The translations under genes and the position numbers were made by a program. Shown in pieces: positions 8,156 to 16,070 of a stretch of DNA of 41,912 nucleotides; the stretch's first letter is position 1, and the number at the start of each line of letters is the position of its first letter. The notes under the pieces were generated by a model. That model saw only the letters and a list, made by a program, of their open reading frames with translations, had not been told where the DNA came from and did no database searches. Origin of the DNA: Anaerolineae bacterium (GTDB lineage Bacteria; Chloroflexota; Anaerolineae; 4572-78; J111); NCBI GenBank assembly GCA_016931895.1, contig JAFGDY010000288.1, positions 1 through 41,912 on the forward strand, in the 5' to 3' direction.

Positions 8156-8255
8156 AATTTTGGGTAGATGGGTCAAACTCGCCCCAAAAATGAAATACAC
8201 TCTAACTAAAAGCCACGCTTGATGTATCCAACCAATCGAGTTTTATTAATTCGTC

Positions 8256-8288
8256 CCCCCGCCTCAATTCCAGGCGGGGGATTTTTTT
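8256..8288 (+). terminator. Rho-independent terminator
   Basis: CCCCCGCCT (8256-8264) pairs perfectly with AGGCGGGGG (8272-8280) around a 7-base loop, followed by A and seven T (8282-8288). It would end the metallopeptidase transcript and insulate secDF. Confidence 0.85.
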
Positions 8289-8313
8289 GGCAATCACCAA
8301 ACTGTGCTATACT
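8287..8313 (+). promoter_or_regulatory. Candidate secDF promoter with extended -10
   Basis: TTGGCA at 8287-8292, 15-base spacer, TATACT at 8308-8313 preceded by TG plus one base. The short spacer is offset by the extended -10. It starts inside the terminator's T-tract. Confidence 0.5.
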
Positions 8314-8351
8314 ACTCTTTCTAAAATTCAAACTAGAAAGTAGTTTCATTT

Positions 8352-10829
8352 ATGGACAGACGCAACATCAGTATTCTGATTGGTATTCTTTTATTGACCG
8401 CCCTGTTGGCCTGGATTGTGGCCGTTGATGATCTGGAGTACGTTTTTCCGGCCCAGGCCGAAGGCGAAATTTCCGTAGAATCAACTCCCTTATGGGCCGT
8501 TTTAATGCCCTGGCAAGGCAGCCAACAACGCAGCGTTAAAGTTCACCAGGGCCTGGATTTGCAGGGCGGCCTGCAAGTGGTGTTGGAAGCCGACCTGCCC
8601 ACCGGCCAGGAATTGCCGGAGGGGGCCATGGAAGCGGCCCGGATTATTGTAGATAACCGGGTCAATGGCCTGGGCGTAACCGAGCCGCTGGTGCAACTAC
8701 AGGGCGACAACCGCATCATTGTGGAACTGCCCGGCATCTCCGACCCGGAACTGGCCATCAGCACCATCCGCGAAACCGGCCTGCTGGAATTTGTAGACGC
8801 CGGCCTCACGCCTATTCCCGACGGCGCCGTTATCCAAACCACCTTTGGCGGCGCCCAACCTGAAGAAACCGAAACCCCGGCCGAGGCCCCCGCCGAAGGC
8901 GAAGAGCCTTCAGCAGAACCCACGGCGCCGGCGCAGGTCTACGAAACCGTCATCACCGGCGGCGACCTGGAAGAAGTAAGCAATGCCGGTTTCAATCCCG
9001 ATACCCGGGTGGTTGAAATATACTTCAGCCTCAAAGATGAGGGGGCCAACAGGTTTGCCGAACACACCGGAGACAATATTGGCCGTTTCCTGTGCATAGT
9101 GCTGGATAAAACCGTCATCTCTTGCCCCGTGATCAACGCCAGAATTGATAAGAACGGCACCATCTCCCTGGGCAATGCCGACTTGACGGAAGGGCAGGCC
9201 CTGGCCATTCAATTGCGCTACGGCGCGCTGCCCGTGCCGCTAAAAGTAGTGGAAAGCCGTTCGGTGGGGCCAACGCTGGGGCAGGACTCGGTGCAAAAGA
9301 GCATTCGCGCCGGCACCATTGGGCTGATTGTGGTGCTGCTGTTTATGATTGTGTACTATCGCCTGCCGGGCTTTATGGCCGCCCTGGCCATGGTGATTTA
9401 TGGCCTGCTCAACTTTGGCCTGTACAAAATCATCCCGGTCACGCTCACCCTGCCCGCCATCACCGGCTTTATTCTCTCCCTGGGCATGGCCGTAGACGCC
9501 AATATCCTGGTGTTTGAGCGCCTGAAAGAAGAACTGCGGGCCGGGCGCACCCTGAACAGGGCCATGGAACTTGGCTTCTCCCGCGCCTGGCCTTCTATTC
9601 GAGATTCGGCGGTGAGCACGCTCATTACCTGCGCCATTTTGTTCTGGTTTGGTTCCAACTTTGGGGCCAGCATTGTCAAGGGCTTTGCCGTAACCCTGGC
9701 CCTGGGGGTGGTCACCAATATCTTTACGGCGGTCACGGTCACGCGGACCTTCCTGCGTTTTATGTTGGGTTTAACCGGCGAAGGACTAAAAAACAGCGTC
9801 TTTTTGATGGGTTTTGCCTTGCAAGAGAGGTTTGCCAAAGTGCCCCGCTGGGCCAAAGGTTTGTATGCTATTGTGGACAAACGTAAATGGTTTTATCTTC
9901 TATCGGTCCTGGTCATTATCCCCGGCTTGATGGCCATGGGCATTTCGATGGCCCAATTTGGTTCCCTCTTGAAACCCAGCATTGATTTTGAGGGCGGCTC
10001 GTTGATGGAACTCCAGTTTGAGCAGCCGGTCCGGCCCAGCCAGGTTCGCCAAATTTTTACCGGCTTCACCTACGGCGGCGTTGATTATAAGGATGCCACT
10101 GTGACCACGGCCGAACAATTGGGGCAAGAAACAATTCTGGTTCGTTCCAAGTTTTTACCCGACGAGGCCAAATCAACGCTCCAGGCCCAATTGAGAACGC
10201 AGTTGGGTAACTTTGAGGAGTTGCGGTTTGACTCTGTTGGCCCCACAATTGGGGCAGAGGTAACCCGGGCCGGCCTTATCGCTGTTTCCGTAGCAGCGGT
10301 GGCGATCCTGCTTTACCTGTACTTTGCCTTCCGGGCCGTGCCCAACGCCTTCCGGTATGGGGTGGCCGCAGTGGTGGCCATGCTGCACGACATTTTGGTG
10401 ACGGCCGGCTTTTTTGCCATTGCCGGGCTGGTAGCCGGTTGGGAAATTGACGCCCTTTTCCTCACCGCTATTTTAACCGTTATCGGTTACTCGGTGCATG
10501 ATACCATTATTGTGTTCGACCGCATCCGGGAGAATCTCCCCCGGTATCGCATGGAACCTTATGGCGTTGTTTGTAACCGGAGTCTGTTAGAAACGCTCAA
10601 TCGTAGCGTCGTCACTTCGTTGAGCACCGTTTTTGTGGTGCTGGCTATTTTGCTGTTTGGCGGCAGTACCATCAGGCAATTTACCGCCATCATCCTGGTG
10701 GGCATTATCAGCGGCACTTACTCTTCTATTTTCAACGCCGTGCCGGTGTTGGTTTCCTGGCGGTATGGCGAATTCGGCAATTTCTTCCGGCGATTGATTG
10801 GCCGCGCGCCGGTGGAAGCTACTACTTGA
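8352..10829 (+). CDS. secDF: Fused protein translocase subunit SecDF
   Basis: 825 residues joining SecD (about 1-460) and SecF (about 515-825). SecDF uses the proton gradient to pull proteins through SecYEG on the outer face. SecD begins with a TM helix, then the P1-type periplasmic region (HQGLDLQGGLQVVLEADL) and the six-helix RND bundle with SLGMAVDANILVFERLKEE near 380. SecF has DFEGGSLMELQF and YSVHDTIIVFDRIRENL near 711. An acidic, Pro/Ala-rich insert at about 170-198 (ETPAEAPAEGEEPSAEPTAP) interrupts the SecD outer domain. Ribosome-site match before ATG 8352 is weak. No yajC is adjacent. Many export substrates lie in this window. Confidence 0.95.
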   Translation: MDRRNISILIGILLLTALLAWIVAVDDLEYVFPAQAEGEISVESTPLWAVLMPWQGSQQRSVKVHQGLDLQGGLQVVLEADLPTGQELPEGAMEAARIIVDNRVNGLGVTEPLVQLQGDNRIIVELPGISDPELAISTIRETGLLEFVDAGLTPIPDGAVIQTTFGGAQPEETETPAEAPAEGEEPSAEPTAPAQVYETVITGGDLEEVSNAGFNPDTRVVEIYFSLKDEGANRFAEHTGDNIGRFLCIVLDKTVISCPVINARIDKNGTISLGNADLTEGQALAIQLRYGALPVPLKVVESRSVGPTLGQDSVQKSIRAGTIGLIVVLLFMIVYYRLPGFMAALAMVIYGLLNFGLYKIIPVTLTLPAITGFILSLGMAVDANILVFERLKEELRAGRTLNRAMELGFSRAWPSIRDSAVSTLITCAILFWFGSNFGASIVKGFAVTLALGVVTNIFTAVTVTRTFLRFMLGLTGEGLKNSVFLMGFALQERFAKVPRWAKGLYAIVDKRKWFYLLSVLVIIPGLMAMGISMAQFGSLLKPSIDFEGGSLMELQFEQPVRPSQVRQIFTGFTYGGVDYKDATVTTAEQLGQETILVRSKFLPDEAKSTLQAQLRTQLGNFEELRFDSVGPTIGAEVTRAGLIAVSVAAVAILLYLYFAFRAVPNAFRYGVAAVVAMLHDILVTAGFFAIAGLVAGWEIDALFLTAILTVIGYSVHDTIIVFDRIRENLPRYRMEPYGVVCNRSLLETLNRSVVTSLSTVFVVLAILLFGGSTIRQFTAIILVGIISGTYSSIFNAVPVLVSWRYGEFGNFFRRLIGRAPVEATT

Positions 10830-10890
10830 TAACCATCAATTATATAAGCCCCTAAAGGTTCCAGACGAACCGGCGGTTCGTTCGTCTTTA

Positions 10891-11014
10891 GAGCCTGTCT
10901 GAAAAGCTTGACACAGGCTCCATGTCATTTCGAGCGTAGCGAGAAATCCCTACGGCTTAATGTTTTCAAGCGAGCTTCCGGGAATTTCTCAGCCTATGGC
11001 CTCGAAATGACATA
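10891..11014. repeat. Dispersed palindromic repeat, copy 1
   Basis: Begins GAGCCTGTCTGAAAAGC and contains TGTCATTTCGAG...CTCGAAATGACA as inner inverted arms. The reverse complement of 37371-37498 carries the same order of segments (CCTGTCTGAAAAGC, ATGTCATTTCGAGCGTAGCG, GGCCTATGGCCTC, AATGACAT). This copy lacks the right-hand terminal repeat seen in copy 2. Confidence 0.85.
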
Positions 11015-11042
11015 AGCGTATGTAGAATTTGGGAGCGTATAA

Positions 11043-11075
11043 AAAAGACAACTTGCTCAGACCAAGTTGTCTTTT
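11043..11075. terminator. Bidirectional terminator between secDF and the surface cluster
   Basis: A perfect 13-bp stem, AAAAGACAACTTG (11043-11055) with CAAGTTGTCTTTT (11063-11075), and a 7-base loop. It has an A-run on the left and a T-run on the right, so it can end transcripts from both convergent genes. Confidence 0.85.
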
Positions 11076-11122
11076 GCTTTGTTGGCGCTGACCAGGGCCA
11101 ATAAACTTGCTTGCCGAGAAGC

Positions 11123-13369
11123 TTAAGGAATCACTTGCAGGCCGTCAACTTGGGCTGCTTCGCCGAGTTCATTAAAAGGCGAGAAAATGCGCACGTATTG
11201 ATACGGGCCAAGGTCGGCGGGGGCGCGGGCGTCTACGTCTATTTGGATGCCGGTATCAGGGGCAGGCGGAACAATGAAGGGGGTGCCGTTGTAAAGAACG
11301 GCGGCGCTAAGGTCGGCATTGTTATTTTCCGGCGGGCCGTACGTGGGCCAAAGATTGGTATTGGTATCGGCCAGGTTATCGCCCCAGTAAAAAACGGTAA
11401 ACCAGGGGCCGCTATTAGTTGGGCCAACTTGAATAATAACTTTGTCCAGCATAATCCCCAACCCTGCCCCAAGTTCGTAATAAACCAATTCATAAAAGTT
11501 GGTGTCATCATTCATGATGATGGGGTATCCACCCAGGTCAACCACAATTGCGGCGCCACAGGTAAGATTTCTTTCAGAGCCGTTTGGGGGGGTAGTTGGA
11601 TATACTTCCGGTCCCGTGCCGGAGCCAATAGGGTTGCAACCCCAACCGTCATCGTCCACAATGGTGAGCGCGGATACCGGGGTAGCGCCAAGCGTGGCGT
11701 TAACCGGGCTGCTCAAGGTGAGCGTTAACGTTTCGCCCGGCTGCTCATTAACGGTATCACTAATGACCTGGACAACGAAATTCTGGCCGGTTTGATTGGG
11801 CGCAAAAATCAGCGCGCCGTTCACGGGATTATAATCATAATTGCCCAGGGGGGGCGGCGGGAGAGGTGGAATAGAAGTGGCGCTGCCGTCGGTGGTGCTA
11901 TAAGTGACCGTAACCGCCAGGGCCGATGGCGCGCTGAGCGTAACGGCAACGGTAGCGGTGACGATACCTGTTCCGCCGTCATCGCCCTCGTTTGCGCTGA
12001 ACTCTGTAGAAATAAAACTCACTTCCGGTTGCCCGTCGTTGTCCACAATTTCCAGCGTGGCCGGGTTGGGCGGGCCAAGCGCGGCGTTGGTGGGGTTACT
12101 GAGAGTGAGGTTGACTGTTTCGGTGAACTCGTTGGTCAGAATGTCGTCGGTAATGGGTATGGTAAAGGCGCTGGCGGTTTGGCCGGGCGCAAAAGGCAAA
12201 GTGCCACCGGCGGCGGTGTAGTCGCTGCCGGCCGTCGCCGAACCGTCGCTGGTGGCATAATCTACGGTGACGGTAAACGGTGAAGGCACACTCAGGGTGA
12301 CGGTAACGAGCGCTGCGCCTACATCTTCACTCACGGTATAAATGGGGCGGTCAAATTGAACGGTGGGCTGGTCATTGTCAATAATTGTCACCGTGGCCGG
12401 GTTGGGCGCGCCTGGGGTAGCGTTAACAGGATTACTCAAGGTAACGAAAAAGGTCTCGTTCCCCTCGACAACTGCGTTGTTGATGATGGTTACAGCAAAA
12501 GTTTGGCTGATCTGGCCGGGCAGAAAAGTCAACACGCCGTTGGTGGCGGTGTAGTCGCTGCCGGCCGTGGCTGAACCATCGGCGGTGGCGTAGTTTACGT
12601 TGACGGTTTGCCCTGAAATTGCGCTGAGATTTACCGTTATGGTCACCAAACCATCGGCTTCGTTTGCATTATAATTTGCCGCGCTAAAAGCGACACTCGG
12701 CGGTGGGAGGGGGATGGGGGTGGCCGTAGGCGGCGGCAAGGTGGGTGGCGGCGAAGTGGGCGGCAGGGGAGTGGCGGTGGGCGGAACAAAGGTTGGTGAA
12801 GGTGGCGCAACCGTCGGGGAAGGTAAAGCAGGGGTAACGGTGGGCAAAACAGGCGTTGGCGATGGGGGAACCAGCGTTGGCGAGGCGGCCAGGGTTGGGG
12901 GTGTGGTAGGTGTGGGCAGTGTAGTTGGTGAAGGCGGCGGCAAGGTGGGCGGAATGGCAGTGGGCGAAGGAGATGGCAAAGGGGTAGGGGCCGGAGTGGG
13001 GGTAAAGGTGGGCCAAGCATTGGGCAAGAGGGCCACTTCACTGACCACGCCGGAACCATTGGCTGCTTGAAGCGCAATCTGATCACGGGCCACTTCGGCA
13101 ATAATGCTCTGGTTCAGGGGGGCCGGCGCCAGCAACAGGTCCGTGCCGTAATTGGCTATTCTCGGGGAGAGCATGCTGGCTTCAACCTGCTCTTCCCGGA
13201 TGAGCCACAGGGCGGTTTGCGAAGAACAGAGGATACAGCCAAAACTCAACAACAGAAAAATGAGCGCCAGCAAAGTTCTGCGCCAGCCGTCGTTTTCGTT
13301 TTTTGATTGCTTATTCTGCCATTCTGAAGCAGCAGGTATTTTTGTAGGCGCTATAGACACAATCTGCAA
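11123..13369 (-). CDS. Membrane-anchored surface protein with Pro-rich stalk and Calx-beta domains
   Basis: 748 residues. A short cytosolic N-terminus is followed by a membrane helix (about 32-50, LLALIFLLLSFGCILC) and a conserved segment ALWLIREEQVEASMLS. A Pro/Thr/Ser stalk spans about 118-223. Three Calx-beta domains (about 224-335, 336-445, 446-580) show YATADGSATAGSDYT and VEGNETFFVTLSNP-type motifs. The last 170 residues are unrecognised. Residues 24-110 are clearly homologous to the N-terminus of the gene at 16071-17825, so the two are paralogues with swapped outer domains. Calx-beta domains usually bind calcium in adhesion proteins. The frame begins at TTG 13369, seven bases after AGAGG; an overlapping ATG is out of frame. 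Last gene of the cluster. Confidence 0.75.
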   Translation of the reverse strand: MQIVSIAPTKIPAASEWQNKQSKNENDGWRRTLLALIFLLLSFGCILCSSQTALWLIREEQVEASMLSPRIANYGTDLLLAPAPLNQSIIAEVARDQIALQAANGSGVVSEVALLPNAWPTFTPTPAPTPLPSPSPTAIPPTLPPPSPTTLPTPTTPPTLAASPTLVPPSPTPVLPTVTPALPSPTVAPPSPTFVPPTATPLPPTSPPPTLPPPTATPIPLPPPSVAFSAANYNANEADGLVTITVNLSAISGQTVNVNYATADGSATAGSDYTATNGVLTFLPGQISQTFAVTIINNAVVEGNETFFVTLSNPVNATPGAPNPATVTIIDNDQPTVQFDRPIYTVSEDVGAALVTVTLSVPSPFTVTVDYATSDGSATAGSDYTAAGGTLPFAPGQTASAFTIPITDDILTNEFTETVNLTLSNPTNAALGPPNPATLEIVDNDGQPEVSFISTEFSANEGDDGGTGIVTATVAVTLSAPSALAVTVTYSTTDGSATSIPPLPPPPLGNYDYNPVNGALIFAPNQTGQNFVVQVISDTVNEQPGETLTLTLSSPVNATLGATPVSALTIVDDDGWGCNPIGSGTGPEVYPTTPPNGSERNLTCGAAIVVDLGGYPIIMNDDTNFYELVYYELGAGLGIMLDKVIIQVGPTNSGPWFTVFYWGDNLADTNTNLWPTYGPPENNNADLSAAVLYNGTPFIVPPAPDTGIQIDVDARAPADLGPYQYVRIFSPFNELGEAAQVDGLQVIP

Positions 13370-13487
13370 ACATTATCCTCTGCCCCTAATTAATGGCCCT
13401 GGCGGCAAAATTTTCCCAAAAACTTTGTCGCGCCAACCTCTTCTGTTCTCTTCTGCCTATACACTTTACCCCATTTTGGGCATTAAT

Positions 13488-16043
13488 TCAAGGCCCATTC
13501 TTAAAAATAATTGGCATAAAGGTACTATTTCCGGCGTCCGGCAGGTTCAGGTACGTAAAATGGACATCGCTGGTGGCTGTCAGTTCATCGCCTTCCATAT
13601 CCCGGCCCACGGCCACCACTACGCCGGTTAAGGGGTTGGGCGCGGCGGCCTGAATGGTATAGCTGGCCGTATAAACCCAACCCTCGCCTCCATCAAGGGT
13701 GCTATTGTTATTCCAATCTCCAAACGCATAGGCGGCTTCCCCGGCCAGCGTATCGGTGACCTGGGTGATACTGATGGGGGAACCGTCGCCAATGCTGGCG
13801 ATGTTGATCAGGTCCAAACCAAACAGAAAGAGAGATTGCATGTCATAATTGATCACAATAAAGGTAAAAACTACAGTCTCGTTCAGGTTGGCCACGGCCG
13901 GGCCGCTGCTGACCACCACTAATTGCGGGTCAAAGGAGAGGGTGGTGGTGTGGGTGTCGGTGGCAACCACGTTGTTATTGCTCAGATCTTTGCCTGAAAC
14001 AGTCCCGGTGTTTACCAGTAGATGAGTATCGGTGGGTTGGATGGTATAGGCGGCCGTGTACACCCACGTTTCGCCGGTCTCCAGGAGATTATTGCTGTTG
14101 ACATCGCCGCTGCTGTAGCCGGTGTTGCCGGCGATACTATCGGTTACCATAACCGCAGTGACAGATTTTGTGCCGCTCAGGGCAACGGTGAAACTATAGA
14201 CAAGGCTATCACCCACCGCCGCGGTCAGCGGGCCGGTTTTGGTGAGGGTCAGGCCAAGCGTATTGAATTCATGAGTCACGAGATTGGTCTGGGTGATGAT
14301 CGGCTCGCTGTTGATGAAGGCCTGGTTAGTGATGATAGTTCCGGGCGTTGAGGTGGCCACCGGGACCACCACCAGGGTCATGGTGACTGTGTCGCTGGTG
14401 GCATACAGCCGTCCTACCGTGGCCGTTACCAGGCGGCCTGTGGCTGTAATGCTGCCCTGGCTGATACTATAGGTGATCAAATCCGTGGCGGCGGGCACGG
14501 CATCGGTGACCACGATATTATCCACGTACCCCTCGCCCGTGTTGGAGAGAGCAATGGTATACGTTATCTGTTGGCCCGCTAAAACCGAACTACCCGCAGT
14601 GGGGGTGGCAGTTTTTGTAGCGGTCAGGCCAACCGTACCCAGTTCATGGGTCACCAGATTGGTCTGGGTGATGATTGGCTCGCTGTTGATGAAGGCTTGG
14701 TTAGTGATAATCACCCCTGGGGTTGTGGTGGCCACCGGGGCCACCACCAGGGTCATGGTGACCGTATCGCTGGTGGCATACAGCCGTCCCACCGTAGCCG
14801 TCACCAGGCGGCCTGTGGCCGTAATGCTGCCCTGGCTGACGCTATAGGTGACTAAATTTGTGGCGGCGGGCACGGCATCGGTGACCACGATATTATCCAC
14901 GTACCGGTCGCCCGTGTTGGAGAGAGCAATGGTGTACGTTATCTGTTGACCAACTGAAACAGAGCTGCCGCTCGCCGGCGTAGCTGTTTTTATTACAGCG
15001 AGGTTGACCAGTTTCTCAAAAGTATCAATGAGCTCGTCCTGGGCCTCACTTCTGCTGGCGCCATTGGCGGCGCACAGGCCAAAAGCCAACGGTGTGGTCT
15101 GACCAGAAGTAAGATCAGGGATATTGGCCACAATCCAAACAATATGGTCGTCGGCTGGGAGATTGGTAATGGTGTTGGAGGGCGTAATCATTTGATTTTT
15201 TATATCAAAATCTGTAATGGGATAACTTTCTGGAGGAAAAACATTTCTATCCCCATTAATGCCATATCCTCGCCAACTGCCTTGCAGCAGCGCCACCCCC
15301 ATAGCAAATCCATCGTATAACGGAGCTGCCTCATTCTCGTCTGCAAGATAAACCAGGCGACGAGCAGGATCGTAGTACCCTATGTCGCCATTCTCGGAAA
15401 GAGCTACATCTATATTCACCATAAATAGTAGCTTGCCCTCGGTCAGAGAGATACTGCCGGTGTTTTCAATATCCAATTCCATGATCACACAGTTATTGGC
15501 CGGGGTGGCCAGGGTGCGTTGGGTAATTTGATATGAAAGCGCCTTGCTGGCATATATTACCCGGCTATCCTCACTGTAGGCTGGATAGTTGTTGTGGGGA
15601 GAAGTGTAAAGCGTGATTGGCGTTGTTGGGATAAAATCGCCTTGCACCCCCACATCCACATTATCGCCGGTATGCTGATCAAAGCGGACGGCAATGGTGG
15701 TGCCGGTGATATCATTTCCATCCTGGTCTATTTGGTTTTGGTTGTTTTGGTCAAGGAATTGATTGCTGATTCTGCCGTTGGCATACACCCGCATTTGGTG
15801 GGTGGTAGCCGCAGTGTGGGTAATAACGGTGGTATTGGTGATAACGGCCAACAAAGGGCGAATAGGCGGCGCGGCCTGTATTTTTTGGGAGGTGGCCCAT
15901 AAAAGCAGAAACAAAGCCGCGGCCACCGCCAGGCTGCCCAGGAAAACGGTCAGCGCCAACTGAGCCAATGATTTTTTGGGAGAGGTTTTGGGCGCAGTTT
16001 GTAAAACTGTGACCCGCTGGGATAGGTTTAATGGCTGCGACAA
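13488..16043 (-). CDS. Large surface protein with DUF11-type repeats
   Basis: 851 residues. A membrane or signal segment at about 27-52 (LALTVFLGSLAVAAALFLLLW) precedes a unique region of about 300 residues. Two almost identical DUF11-type repeats follow (ITYTIALSNTG, NIVVTDAVPAATDLITYS), then two diverged repeats with the GETWVYTAAYTIQ motif. The protein ends STFMPIIFKNGP, resembling the tail of the metallopeptidase at 6454. DUF11 arrays are structural parts of bacterial and archaeal cell-surface proteins. The start is TTG at 16043, 11 bases after AAGGG. An ATG at 16068 is out of frame and would need slippage on the A7 run just before the TTG. It lies 27 bases after the cadherin-like gene, in the same probable operon. 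Confidence 0.75.
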   Translation of the reverse strand: MSQPLNLSQRVTVLQTAPKTSPKKSLAQLALTVFLGSLAVAAALFLLLWATSQKIQAAPPIRPLLAVITNTTVITHTAATTHQMRVYANGRISNQFLDQNNQNQIDQDGNDITGTTIAVRFDQHTGDNVDVGVQGDFIPTTPITLYTSPHNNYPAYSEDSRVIYASKALSYQITQRTLATPANNCVIMELDIENTGSISLTEGKLLFMVNIDVALSENGDIGYYDPARRLVYLADENEAAPLYDGFAMGVALLQGSWRGYGINGDRNVFPPESYPITDFDIKNQMITPSNTITNLPADDHIVWIVANIPDLTSGQTTPLAFGLCAANGASRSEAQDELIDTFEKLVNLAVIKTATPASGSSVSVGQQITYTIALSNTGDRYVDNIVVTDAVPAATNLVTYSVSQGSITATGRLVTATVGRLYATSDTVTMTLVVAPVATTTPGVIITNQAFINSEPIITQTNLVTHELGTVGLTATKTATPTAGSSVLAGQQITYTIALSNTGEGYVDNIVVTDAVPAATDLITYSISQGSITATGRLVTATVGRLYATSDTVTMTLVVVPVATSTPGTIITNQAFINSEPIITQTNLVTHEFNTLGLTLTKTGPLTAAVGDSLVYSFTVALSGTKSVTAVMVTDSIAGNTGYSSGDVNSNNLLETGETWVYTAAYTIQPTDTHLLVNTGTVSGKDLSNNNVVATDTHTTTLSFDPQLVVVSSGPAVANLNETVVFTFIVINYDMQSLFLFGLDLINIASIGDGSPISITQVTDTLAGEAAYAFGDWNNNSTLDGGEGWVYTASYTIQAAAPNPLTGVVVAVGRDMEGDELTATSDVHFTYLNLPDAGNSTFMPIIFKNGP
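14268..15017. repeat. 375-bp tandem duplication inside the DUF11 gene
   Basis: Two near-identical units, about 14268-14642 and 14643-15017, exactly 125 codons apart. Nearly all differences visible by eye are single bases. It encodes two consecutive DUF11 modules, and its near-identity suggests recent duplication or gene conversion. Confidence 0.85.
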
Positions 16044-16070
16044 ATTTTTTTGCCCTTGCTAACTGCATTT

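Noticed and set aside
10865-10890. ACGAACC/GGTTCGT hairpin as the secDF terminator
   Set aside because: The T-tract is too poor; the hairpin at 11043-11075 is much stronger.
12684-13101. Pro/His/Arg-rich frames around the Pro-rich stalk of the Calx-beta gene
   Set aside because: Low-complexity repeats are open in several frames; only the frame joined to the Calx-beta domains is coding.
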